This document shows positions 25,031 through 36,062 of a DNA stretch of 64,000 nt, in pieces. Position 1 is the first letter of the stretch, and each line of letters starts with the position of its first letter. This DNA is from Rhynchospora pubera. Its lineage: Eukaryota; Streptophyta; Magnoliopsida; Poales; Cyperaceae. The stretch is taken from contig CM051460.1 in the NCBI GenBank assembly GCA_028095005.1, positions 190,395,742-190,459,741 of the forward strand, given 5' to 3'. The position numbers and the translations under genes are program-made. Below the pieces are notes generated by a model. That model had not been told where the DNA came from, did not search any database, and was given only the letters and a program-made list of their open reading frames with translations.

Positions 25031-25551
25031 CTAACAGAAACATGGCAGAAACAAAGAGCAATTCAAAACTTATTTTGTAAGATCTATGCTCTAATAATCA
25101 GATTAGTACTTTTGTTTATAAGTCCTTGTAAATTAGATTTTTTTTTTTTTTGACAAGCTTACGTTAGAAATACTAACAGAACCCTATAATGCATTCATGC
25201 TTAAAACAATAGTAACTATTTGCATAGGTGCGTCAAGAAGAGAAAGGATCGCAGAGAGGAAACAAATGTATACAAAACAATTGTCCCAGTGAATACAACA
25301 CGAACTTGGATATACAAAACAGTCGCCTCAGTATAAATCATACACAAGATTGAAAAATAACAAGTAAAAAAAAAATTTCCAAATCATTGAATAGAAAATA
25401 TTATTTATCTATTACAGAATTCATTAATTACGTATGGGTTTTCATTTTACATAGATAAAACAACATGCATAAACCTAAATAGTGTAAGATTACAAATGCA
25501 TTCCCTCAGCTTAAGCTGCTCACTCATCTTAATATTTAAGAATGAAGGCAA

Positions 25552-26433
25552 TTAGAACCCGCCACCGCCACCACCTCCAAATCCACCACCGCCTCCAAAT
25601 CCTCCTCCAGCACCACCACCGGCACCAAATCCGCCACCAGCACCGCCGCCGCCACCAAGTCCTCCGCCACCGCCGGCACCACCACCACCACCACCACCAA
25701 ATCCACCTCCTCCACCGGCACCACCACCTACGCCACCACCAAACCCGCCACCTTTACCAAATCCTCCACCTAAACCGCCGCCACTACCACCACCAAAGCC
25801 ACCACCTGCACCGCCACCAGCACCACCGCCTAAACCACCACCACTACCCACTCCTCCACCAAAACCACCACCTTTACCACCTCCGAAGCCACCACCTGCG
25901 CCGCCACCAGCACCTCCACCTAAACCACCTCCACCACCAGCTCCTCCACCAAAACCACCACCAGCACCACTGCCTCCTCCAAGACCACCACCAAAACCTT
26001 TACCACCACCGAATCCTCCACCAAGACCACCTCCTGCTCCACCACCACCACCAAGGCCACCCCCAGCTCCACCACCCAGACCACCACCAGCTCCACCGCC
26101 TAGACCACCACCATGACCAAGGCCTCCACCAAGACCACCTCCTGCTCCACCACCACCACCAAGGCCACCTCCAGCTCCACCACCCAGACCACCACCAGCT
26201 CCACCGCCTAGACCACCACCATGACCAAGGCCTCCACCACCACCAGCCCCACCTCCGAATCCACCACCTAAGCCTCCCCCAAGCCCACCACCACCACCAG
26301 CACCTCCTCCAAAGCCACCGCCACCACCCAAGTTATCCTTCTCTAACAGCCTTGCATCGGTCAACCCGAGAACCATCACTAGGGCCAATGCCATTAGCCC
26401 CATTCCACAAAAGCTCTTCGAAACCCTCCCCAT
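25552..26433 (-). CDS. Glycine-rich secreted (cell-wall type) protein, copy 3
   Basis: Single-exon frame of 293 aa starting at ATG 26433 (MGRVSKSFCGMG). The signal peptide core LMALALVMVLGL is followed by TDARLLEKDNLGGGGGFGGG, nearly identical to copy 2. The body is GGGLGGG, GGAGGG and GGGFGGG repeats ending GGGGF. A structural wall role is inferred as for copy 2. Within the frame, 26015-26122 is repeated at 26123-26230 with at least one difference, an in-frame 36-codon expansion. A TATA box lies at 26502-26508 and a 12-codon uORF precedes the start. The unit 25390-27520 matches 14650-18390 at both ends, so the gene arose by local segmental duplication. The copy-2 side was later interrupted by the CACTA element and the LTR inside it, while this side was not. 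Confidence 0.88.
   Translation of the reverse strand: MGRVSKSFCGMGLMALALVMVLGLTDARLLEKDNLGGGGGFGGGAGGGGGLGGGLGGGFGGGAGGGGGLGHGGGLGGGAGGGLGGGAGGGLGGGGGAGGGLGGGLGHGGGLGGGAGGGLGGGAGGGLGGGGGAGGGLGGGFGGGKGFGGGLGGGSGAGGGFGGGAGGGGGLGGGAGGGAGGGFGGGKGGGFGGGVGSGGGLGGGAGGGAGGGFGGGSGGGLGGGFGKGGGFGGGVGGGAGGGGGFGGGGGGGAGGGGGLGGGGGAGGGFGAGGGAGGGFGGGGGFGGGGGGGF
26015..26230. repeat. 108-bp tandem duplication inside glycine-rich gene 3
   Basis: Two adjacent 108-bp units (26015-26122 and 26123-26230) beginning CCTCCACCAAGACCACC and each ending at CCATGACCAAGG. The visible difference is CCACCCCCAGC against CCACCTCCAGC. The length is a multiple of three, so the protein frame is kept. Confidence 0.85.
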
Positions 26434-26435
26434 GT

Positions 26436-26474
26436 CTACAAAGGAAAAGAAACAAGTGGTACTTGAATCTGCAT
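26436..26474 (-). promoter_or_regulatory. Leader uORF of glycine-rich gene 3
   Basis: ATG at 26474 encodes MQIQVPLVSFPL and stops at TAG 26436, two bases before the main ATG. Eleven of the 12 residues match copy 2; the end differs because TTTGTAG replaces TTTGCAG. Confidence 0.5.
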
Positions 26475-26501
26475 GTTCAAGCTGGAGTGAAGAGCAGTGT
26501 A

Positions 26502-26508
26502 CTTATAG
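26502..26508 (-). promoter_or_regulatory. TATA box of glycine-rich gene 3
   Basis: CTATAAGT on the minus strand, about 75 bp upstream of the start codon, in the same context as copy 2. Confidence 0.65.
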
Positions 26509-27520
26509 AGTGAGGATTAAATGCTGGTGGTTGGACTTGGACTCTTTTCTTTTCTAACATCGGTTAGCTTTTATGAGGGCTGGGCACAAAGGTGCACCAA
26601 AAGTCCCACAACTGGCAATATTCAGCGCAAGAAACTCATTAATAAACGATTGGCAATGCTGTGTGCTCTCCAGTTTTACTTTTTACAAACTCTGGCGGCG
26701 TTTATTAATTATTGAACACACATGTATATGCATGCATCAGTAACGTGTTCTTTTTTATCTTTCTTTACTGAATTAATGTTTTTCGTTCTTAAGAAAATTT
26801 AAAGGTCAATTCAATTGAAGGTTCATATGCCACAAAAAAGAAATAATTACAAGTTTGTAATAATACTATTCAGCTGAAGCCTTTATGGTTTAAATAATTA
26901 CACAACTTCCTCACATAGAGAAAAATAATGGAATTCATTTTTGTAATTTACTAATTTCCAAAAGATATCTGTAAAGTTTGGGGTACCTCCTGTCTTTGCA
27001 GTAATGGAGACAATTCATGATACGGTGCAGAATTGCACAGAGCGACGCCGGTGTCAAAATAAAGAGTTAATGCACACGTAAACTCTCAACCAATCTCTAA
27101 GCTGTGTTCCTCTATAATCAATTCTCACACCCACTGAATTCCTAGCTTTGTTTTACTTTTTCTATGATGCAACTCCTTTTGTACCGGACCTACATATCCT
27201 TCAAGCACATGCACTGCTATGCCAGGTCATTACTAGAATTAGAAGAGCAAAATAACACTGAACACAACTCAGAACAAAACGCAGTCTACCACTGAAATTT
27301 GTATTTGATTAAGAGAGCATGCAGGTGGCTGAAGAATGAAGATGATGTGCTTTGTATTTCTTTGCATTGGGTCACTCTTACTTTCAAGTACTGGCAACGA
27401 CTTAGAATTGAGAACTATTTATTTAGACTGTTTTTGCTCTTTAATTCGCAGAGTATCCATAAATGATTCCATAAAACGAAAAATATCTTGCAATTCGATT
27501 GCAATGTACGTAGATAAAAA

Positions 27521-29451
27521 TGTCAACAATATCTATATATTCTACTAAGAAAAATGTACATAACTACATATATATAAAAATTGACAAAATCCTTCTTTTA
27601 TAATAATTTATTTATTAGTAAACTCACAAGTTCCATATCTAGAGGTAAATTAAGCTTCCTAACAATTATCTTCTGATACTTCAATAAACAGAGGTAGTAA
27701 TAATGTTTTGTGACTTTTGTCGTGTAATCGTGTTATAATAGGTGATGAGGACATTCTATATATATATCTCTGTTGCTTAAAAATCATTAATACTATTGTT
27801 ACTGTTGCGAGATAGCTACATTAGAAGAAAACATATGTAATTACATAAACAACCAATACCAGCGAGGCAAATTCATGCATGTGCAAGGACAAAAGCAATT
27901 AAAGAGATCAAAAGAAAAAAAAAAAAGGGCATTCAATGTCTCAGCAGGTTGGTACTCAATTATTTTCCTTGTTGTCCGAACAAATCATAACCTTATTCAC
28001 ACATCGTTGGTGCAATCAAAGTCCATATATTCTTGCTTCGGCAATCAGTTCAGCTATTTTAAAGATGGATTGTTTTCAAGACATATATATGTAAATACTT
28101 ACAACTAGAGTTGGCAAAATCTCATGAGATCCGAAGGACTTGATATTTGAACACGAGCCTGATATGATTTAGAATTTTCTACAATTCAAGTATCTGAAAA
28201 GAAAGGTAATCTGCATGAATTGATCTTAGCTCAACAAGATCTGATGATATCCAAATTAACCTGAACTCGAGTTTGGTGCAAACTTGGTTTGTTGACATAT
28301 GTTCAAATCCATTCAACATGACTAATTATCCAATTTGACACGAAGATCAAGTGCTAATTGAACTCATGACCGACCCACAAGGGCTGCAACCCAAAAGACT
28401 CATCCCTGAACCAAAAAACTTAATCCCAAATAAAAACAAGCTAACGAACCAACAGGTCCGACGCAGCTATATATACTTGACAACTTTGAAAGCGCAAAAC
28501 GGGATCGATATGCCATCAAGTTCTGTAGAAAAAATAATCACATCCTCTGCCCAACTGTTAATTGTCAAATACCACATCCTATGTGATTGCTATCATCTGA
28601 ATCATTAAGTTACAAGATTGTTCAAATAATTAATAGTACAAGCTATCCTAATTTTCCGTTTGCTATTTCTTCATATATTTTATTTTTAGTTTAAATTTTT
28701 CAAAAGGGGGTAAAGAATTAAAGATTAGTTTTTCGAAAGGCACTTAGTCGTTTGCTTCTATCATGTCGGGTTGTTCTTTTCAAAGCCCACAATACTGACC
28801 CAATTTCTTAGAGTTAAATAGGCTACTCATGTTTCGGCTCACTAACGGAGGTCAAATCCAAAAAATTCCTCGGCAATCCTCCGTGGTTTTCAGTTGTTAA
28901 CTCCAGTTTATTTTTGTGACGATTGTTTTTCCGACAATTTGTGGTTCTCTTTCCATCTTTAGGTAGTGACGTATGACGGATTGTATTCATCCGTCGCTGT
29001 TATTGGTCAATACACCATTCACAGAATCAAAACATATGGGATACAAATCCTATAAGGAAAGGAAAGAATTAACGGCTATTGTATATTTATATGATATTAG
29101 TTGAGTCATGAAGATGACACATTTGATTTAATATTTAAGTTATGGTGTATGACATACTACATATATAAATGCTACAATGTTTGTCTTCATCCACAAATTT
29201 AGATATGTAATTGTATAGAATTATATAGCAAACATGAGATGATGAATATTAAGACTAAATATTTTGTAATTAAGACGACATTTTTGTCTCCGTGAAAAGT
29301 ATTGGAATATAATGGGAGGAAGAATATGGCATTAATAGCTGAAATATTCTTTCCTTCCCAAAAAGTATTGGCTTTGTGGGGCGAAGCTATCTCTCTCCTC
29401 TTTTTTTCTCTATAATTTCTCACGTGTTGAGACCAAAAAAATACACTTTTA
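27521..29451. other. Intergenic DNA, nothing recognised
   Basis: Short frames at 27875 and 28351 show no domain or signal peptide. No RNA gene was recognised. Confidence 0.4.
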
Positions 29452-30082
29452 GGGTCTGCTCTAGAAGGAGCGAATTGAGGCTAAGGTAAGAAAGAGTAGT
29501 AATGTTAGCTTGCTCCAATCGTAGTCAGTGGCGGATCTAGCAAAAATATTTAGGTGGGGCTGAGTGCTCTAATGAATCATTTGATCGAACGGTTTTTCTT
29601 CTTCTGTTCTTCAGCCCCACCTTTGAGTGCTCCAATGGTTGAAAAAATTCATTAAGGCTAAAGAGGGGCTTCAGGGCTCGACGGCGGTAGGTGGGGCTCT
29701 AGCCCCACCCGCCCCACCACTGGATCCGCCCCTGATCGTAGTTGTTGGATGAATAGAGAAAATGAAAGGAAATTGAAGATCCCAAAACTTAAAATTAGGA
29801 GAAAACTGGTCACCCCGAAATCATGGTGTAACGAAGAGACACCAGAAAATTAAAATGTTTTCCAGCAATGCCCTTGGTCTATTATTGTAATATTACTCTT
29901 TCAATTCAAATCAAAGGGCAATATTGTCTTTTTACTTATTAAAAAGAAGGTTAAACCAGTTACTCTCATGTATGCTTTTTGTAACATAGAGCAGGCGAAC
30001 TTCATTTTCTTACACTTCCTTAGCTTTGATTTATTTTTTGTTGCTTATCTTAGCTCCGGTCCAGCCCTTTTGGAGTAGGCCC
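29452..30082. mobile_element. Tourist-like MITE with a nested hAT MITE
   Basis: The left end GGGTCTGCTCTAGAAGG and right end CCTTTTGGAGTAGGCCC are inverted. Flanks are TTA and TCA. It is the same TIR family as 3161-3355 and 62879-63317. Confidence 0.65.
29526..29734. mobile_element. hAT-type MITE
   Basis: CAGTGGCGGATCTAG to CTGGATCCGCCCCTG with a perfect 8-bp duplication ATCGTAGT (29518-29525 and 29735-29742). Internal GTGGGGCT/AGCCCCAC segments pair. Confidence 0.92.
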
Positions 30083-30825
30083 TCAGGCTCGTTTAGTCGC
30101 TGAGTAAGGAGTTGCATAATGATATATAAGTGCTTATGTAGTGTTATGTAACTGATATTTAATTATTGAATATGGAAGAATAATTTAGCGCTGGTACGCA
30201 ATAATGTCAAAAGACCAAAACGTCTTTGTATCATAACCAATCATTATTATTAATAATGAATTATTAGTTCATAACAATAATTAATAATTATAATAATGCG
30301 TTGTTATTAATTATGAGTTATTACTAATTAGTATTATTTGTTAAACATAATTGCTTTTTGCCATTCTCTTATTCCATCATCCCATCATCCTCCTACAAAC
30401 GCGTTTAATTTGTTCTATTTTTAAAAAACACGTTAATTTTATTTTCGAAAGTCTAGAGACGGGAGGATGAACGCTCGGAGGATGAGCATCATGGGATGAG
30501 GACAGAGCGAATCAGAGGGAGAGAAGGAATTAGAGGGGAGAGAGATGGAGAATTGGGAGGGCGTGAAATAGAGAGGGAATGAGGGAGGGAGGGATATATA
30601 TTACTAGAATATTTACATATATTAACTAAAATAGTTGCTATATTTACTAGAACAATTACTATATTAAATAGGAGTAAGGTTCCGGTACCACATTTTTTGG
30701 TGCCACAAATGCAACACTTTATTTTTCTATTTAAAATTTTAAAATTAAAATATAATCATCCGATCCAAATCTTTGATCTTGTTTATTTTAATGACGGATG
30801 CATTGTCATAAAATTTTATAATTTT

Positions 30826-32494
30826 TTATCGAGGGTGTAAACCAAGGTCAAACAAATAAACCTTGTACTCGACTAGTCGTTCGTAGTAGAGTAAATGTGT
30901 CGAACCCACAGAGATGGATATGAGTATTATTCTTATTATTTCGTTAAATCTAGATGATAAAAATCGAGAAGAGAATTGAAGTCACAAATAGAACAAATTA
31001 AAGAGAAATAAAGGAATGCAATTGCAAGTAATAAAGATTATGCAAAACAATTGAAATAAATATTTTTGGAATTTTCTAACGGTTTAAAATAAGATAATAA
31101 AAGTGTCTTTGGGTTCGATTTCACCTAGATCTGGTCACATAGTCACGAGACTTACCACTGTCGTATTCAGCCTTGCTAATTCGGTCCGAATTCCGGACCG
31201 AATTCCACTGTGTAAATACTGTGGTTTACTCTTTTGTTGATTTATTCAAGCCAAAGGTCCATCTAGCCATACCTAACTTTCTAACCCTCCGCTTTTGCCT
31301 ATTGGGTACGGTATTTGGAATGAGATCTAGTATTGAATAACCTTCATCGAGTGCATTGCACCCTCAACTTTCGTTTTTCGGAGGACTTACTCGAGTTTAC
31401 CAATGGTTTTCTACGAGGTATCTAATTTAGACCGTCGCCTAACTAGAAGTGTTTACTTTTGGTTACTAACTGGTCGACTTTCGCCCTTGACCTACCTCGA
31501 AATATTCGTGAAGAGTTAAGTTATTATAATGGGTTGAAGTTCCCAATAAATGCGATGGTACAAATACCGAGCAACACAAGTAACAATTAACTCAAATCAC
31601 AAGCAAAATCAATAAAACTCCCAAAAGTAATTGACTTTTTCCATCAACAAAACAAGCAAACCAAATCTAGGCTACATCTACCCCTAAAGCAACAAGTTTT
31701 TAGCCTAACATGCTAATAGAAATCATGCAAATAACAATAGATAAGTTCTAAACAAGCCATAAATCCAGAAAATAGAGAACAAATATGAGAGGTAAAACAA
31801 ATATCAAATTTCTTAGGTTGTCCATTGCTGCCGTCGCACTAGAGAACACCTTCAAGCCATTGGAACTCGTTGTAACAGCAAGACTCGCACCCAATTCTGC
31901 CTCCTTCTCTGCCCTAGTCGCACAAGAAGAGAGAAAAGGTCCCAGAACCAGATCTGGATCTGGCTGAGAGAGATAGGTCAAAAGTGGAATGAAAGATGGC
32001 TCTTCCAAAGATGGAATATGCTTATATTACTCCTTTCCCCTCTCCTGGACAGCTGGGACGTGGTTTTCCTTCATTTTGGGTGGAAAAATAGCCTTCCTAA
32101 TAGAAAAAACGCCTTCAGGACGCAGCCAGAAACATTTCCGTGTATAGCAATTCGGACCGAATTGAGTTCACTAGAATTTCAGAAATGTTGCCTGCACAAG
32201 AATTTGGTCCGAATTCCGAACTGAATTGCAGAGTCTGGTTGAGAATAGTCTTGATTCGTGCAGGGTTGCTCCATTAGGTTGAGTCGGGACTTGATCTAGG
32301 CTAGGTATGAGTCGTCTAGCATCTAAATTGTTGCTTTCCTTGCTGATTTCCTTGGATTCCTACAAATAAGAACAAAGTGCAAAAGACAGTGCCAAATCTG
32401 ACAAAGAGAAGCGCAAAACAAGATAAAATCATAGATTTAGCCACAATTTCGATGTAAAGTCTGGTCAAAATATCGATATAAATACGAGATATCA
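30826..32494 (-). repeat. LTR copy 1
   Basis: Minus orientation. The inner end GATATCA is at 32494 with the polypurine tract at 32495-32502. The outer end reads TTATCGAGGG instead of TGATCGAGGG, a terminal mutation. Confidence 0.85.
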
Positions 32495-34336
32495 AATCCC
32501 CCAAACTTAAAACTTGCTTGTCCTCAAGCAAAACTCTAAACTTAGAAGCATTGACAAGACTTAGACTTACGATCGAAATTGAGAACGGAGTTGGGAGTTT
32601 AATTTAGTGCATAGTTCGGATTGACTTTGATTAATGCTTTTCTAGAAATGCTCAATTGGGGTTCTCAAACTAGGGTTAAGGTTGTTTCGGCTTTATTCAA
32701 GCAGCTCTTGGTCCTAAGAAAACCTTGACCGAGGGTTAAGGGTCCTAGCCTCTATTCATTAATCCACAAAGCAAACCCGAGTTTATTCACCCGTTCATTC
32801 CCATGACCCGAAAGATTTTGCAAAAGAATTTTTGTCCAAGTTAGAAATTTTATAGTGAACCCTTCTCAAAACTAATTAGAACTTCACCAATTTTTAATTT
32901 TGCAAGTCGAGTCGTGGGGCTTTGCACCCTAGAGGATTAAGTGCGTATCATTGACTCCGAGTAAGCTACTGGTACATGTCGCACCAGCGGGTTTGGTCTA
33001 GTTTTCTTTGAAATTTATTTGTTACGGTCCACTATGGGACTAGCCGAAACTACCCAATCGTCCTCGAGAGCTTTGAGGTATCGATTCCTGACAGCTCGCA
33101 ACTAGCCCCACCCTTCAAACTTTGCTACTGACACATATCGCACCAGGGAGGTCGGTCCGATATTTACACAATTTTGCTACTAGCTCTGCCCCCAGAGTTT
33201 GTGTTTGAGTTGGTGGAAAGAAGTCTCAACGCTCATCGTTTTCACAACTATTTAAATTTGTCCAATTTGAGGTTGCTCGTTGGTGATTCAAGCGTTAAAA
33301 CAATTTCCAGCAAGACAGAGTTCACTTTATAATTTCTAAAGTTAACAAAGTCTTTTTCAAAAGCAAGCAGTTTCACAAGTCCGTTCACTCGGCGAAATGT
33401 TTCAGTTTTGACTAACTTGTGTTGAAACGACTCTTAAGCGACCAAGTTTCAGACTCAAATACCCTCAATTTTGAAATTCATCGGCCCTCAAAATCTATAT
33501 CAAGAAAGACTTAACTATGCATTAAATCAACTCCCCAACCCTCAAAATCAATTTAAGAACGGTCGCGACTCAGTTCAGAAAAAATAAGAAAGAATTCGGA
33601 CCGAACTCAGATGAATTCGGACCGAATTAAAGACTCTGTCCAAAAGTTGGGAAGCAATTCGGACCGAATTCGTGGCTCTGTCAAAGAAAGGTTGGTAATT
33701 TGGTCCGAATCCAACTGAATTCGGTTCGAATTGTAGGGTCTGTTTTGCAAAAAAAAAATCAGCGAGGACGATTGGGTAGTTCCAGCTAGTCCCATAGTAG
33801 ACCGTAATAAATAAATTGCAAAAGAAACTAGACCAAACCCACTGGTGCGACATGTGCCAGTAGCTCACTCGAAGTCAATGATTCGCACTTAATCCTCTAG
33901 GGGCGCAAAGCCCCACAACTCGACTTGCAAAATCAAAATTTGGTGAAATTCTAAATTGTCTTTGAGAAGGGCTCACTATAAAATTTCTGACTTGAACAAA
34001 ATTTCTTTTGCAAAATCTCTCGGGTCATGGGAATGAACGAGTGAATAAACTCGGGTTTGTTTTGTGGTTGTACGAATAGAAGCTAGGACCCTTAACCCTC
34101 GGTCAAGATTTTCTTAGGACCAAGAGCTGCTTAGATGAGACCAAAATAAACTTAACCCTAGTTTGAGAACCCCAATTAAGCATTTCTAGAAAAGCGTGAA
34201 TCAAATTCAACTGAATTGTGCACTAAATTAAATTCCTAACTCCCATTTCAATTTCGATCGTAAGTCTAAGTCTTGTCATTTCTTCTAAGTTTGGAGTTTT
34301 ACTTGAGGACAAGCAAGTTTTTAGTTTGGGGGGATT
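32495..34336. repeat. Inverted internal region of the LTR complex
   Basis: 32495-33065 is matched in reverse complement by 33766-34336 (for example CTCGGTCAAGATTTTCTTAG against its partner near 32715, and GGACTAGC-GAA near 33050/33785). The roughly 700 bp between the arms contains Ser/Thr-poor non-coding DNA, several AATTCGGNCCGAATT motifs and a further partial inverted copy near 33500-33560. Confidence 0.75.
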
Positions 34337-36042
34337 TGATATCTCATTTGTATATTGTTATTTTGACCAGACTTTACAATCGAAATCGTGACTAAAACTC
34401 TGATTTATTACTATTTTTGCCTTTCTTTGCCAGATTTGGCACTGCCTTTTGCACTTTGTTCTTATTTGTAGGAATCCAAGAAAATCAGCAAGAAAAGCAG
34501 CAATTCAGATGCTAGACGACTCATACCTAGCCTAGACCAAGCCCCGACTCAGTCCAATGAAGCAACCTCGCATGAATCAAGACATTTCTCAGCCAGACTC
34601 TGCAATTCGGTCCGAATTCCCCTGAATTCGGTCCGAATTCCTGCACATACAACTCTTCTGAAATTCCAGTGACACTAATTCGGTCCGAATTTCCCTGAAT
34701 TCGGTCAGAATTACTATACAGGGAAGGCGTTCTAGCTGCGTTTTGGAGGCGATTTTTTCATTTGGAAGCCTCCATTTTCGCCTAAAATCAAGGAAAACGT
34801 GTGCTACCTCTCCAGGAGTCAGAGGAGTGCATTAGAGGCGCCTTCCATGTTGGGAGGAGGTCATCTATCATTCCATATTCCACCTTTCTCTCTCCAGCAG
34901 ATCGGGATCTGGTTTTTGGCACTTCTCTCGTGGTTTTTGCGACTTGGACAGGGGATAGACTCGACATAGGTGTTGTTGCTTGCTGCTCCGACTCTTTCCA
35001 CGGATTCTACTATCTTTCTAGTGCATTTGGCAGTGTTTTGTGCCCCAAAACTCGATCTATTTTGTGTACCTTTAGTACTTGTTTTTTATTTTCTGGATTT
35101 ATGGATTGTCTAGACTTATCCACTTTTATTTGCATCATTCCTATTAGTATGTTAGGCTAAAAACTCGTTGATTTAGGGGTAGATGTAGCCTAATATTTGG
35201 TTTGCTTGGTTTATTTATTTTGTTGATGGACGAAGCTAATTACCCTTGGGATTTTAACTGAAATTGCTTGTGCTTGAATTGTTTATTACTTGTGTTGCTC
35301 GACTCTTGTACGGCCGCAACGGTTGGGAACTTCAACCCATTATAATTACCAAGACTTGTATAAGTATTTCGAGATAGGTCAAGGGCGAAGGTCGACCAAT
35401 TATTAACCAAAAGTCAACGTTTCTAGTTAGGCGAAAATTTAACTAGATACCTCGTAGAAAACCATTGGTAAAATCGAGTAAGTCCATCGAACAACGAAAG
35501 TTGGGGGTGCAATGCACTCGATGAAGGTTGTTTAATACTAGATCCCATTCCAAATACCGTATCCAATAGGCGAAAGCGGAGGGTTAGGGAGTTAGGTTTG
35601 GCTAGATGGACCTTTGGCTTGTATAAATCAACAAAAGAGTAACCCACAGCATTTACACAGTGGAATTTGGTCCGGAATTCGGACCGAATTAGCAAGACTG
35701 AATACGACAGTGCTAAGTCTTGTGACCCTGTGTCCAGATTTAGGTGAAATCGAACCCTAAGGCACATTTATTATAATATTTCAAACCGATAGAAAACCCC
35801 AAAAATATTTATTTCAATTGTTTTCCATAATTTTTATTACTTGCAATTGCGTTCCTTTATTTTTCTTTAATTTGTTCTATTCGTGACACTGATTCCCTTC
35901 TCAATTTTTATTGTCTAGATTTAACGAAATAATAAGAATAATACTCATATCCATCTCTGTGGGTTCGACACCTTTACTCTACTACGAACGACTAGTCGAG
36001 TACAAGGTTTATTTATTTGACCTCGGTTTACACCCTCGATCA
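34337..36042 (+). repeat. LTR copy 2 (inverted relative to copies 1 and 3)
   Basis: Begins TGATATCTCATTTG after GGGGGGATT and ends CACCCTCGATCA, followed by AAA and the TGGCGCCGTTGCC primer site. Confidence 0.85.
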
Positions 36043-36062
36043 AAATGGCGCCGTTGCCATTT

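Larger units (their letters stand above)
25390..27520. repeat. Segmental duplication unit B (glycine-rich gene 3 and upstream DNA)
   Basis: Partner of 14650-18390. The site that holds the CACTA element in unit A is empty here (GCGACGCCGGTGTCAAAATA near 27041-27060). A signal-peptide-like 70-codon frame at 27336-27548 lies near the far edge; the equivalent frame in unit A stops after about 11 codons, so I do not call it a gene. Confidence 0.8.

Noticed and set aside
25542..26513. 323-codon His-rich frame opposite glycine-rich gene 3
   Set aside because: Same antisense artefact; it runs over the leader and TATA box of the real gene.
27336..27548. 70-aa frame with a signal-peptide-like start
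   Set aside because: The duplicated counterpart near 18210 stops after about 11 codons and the rest shows no motif. Could be a dead exon, but cannot be supported as a gene.
31748..32008. Frame of 86 codons in LTR copy 1, with a similar 102-codon frame in copy 3 (36921-37229)
   Set aside because: Both start at non-ATG codons and are similar simply because the LTRs are. The equivalent is broken in LTR copy 2 and there is no known domain.
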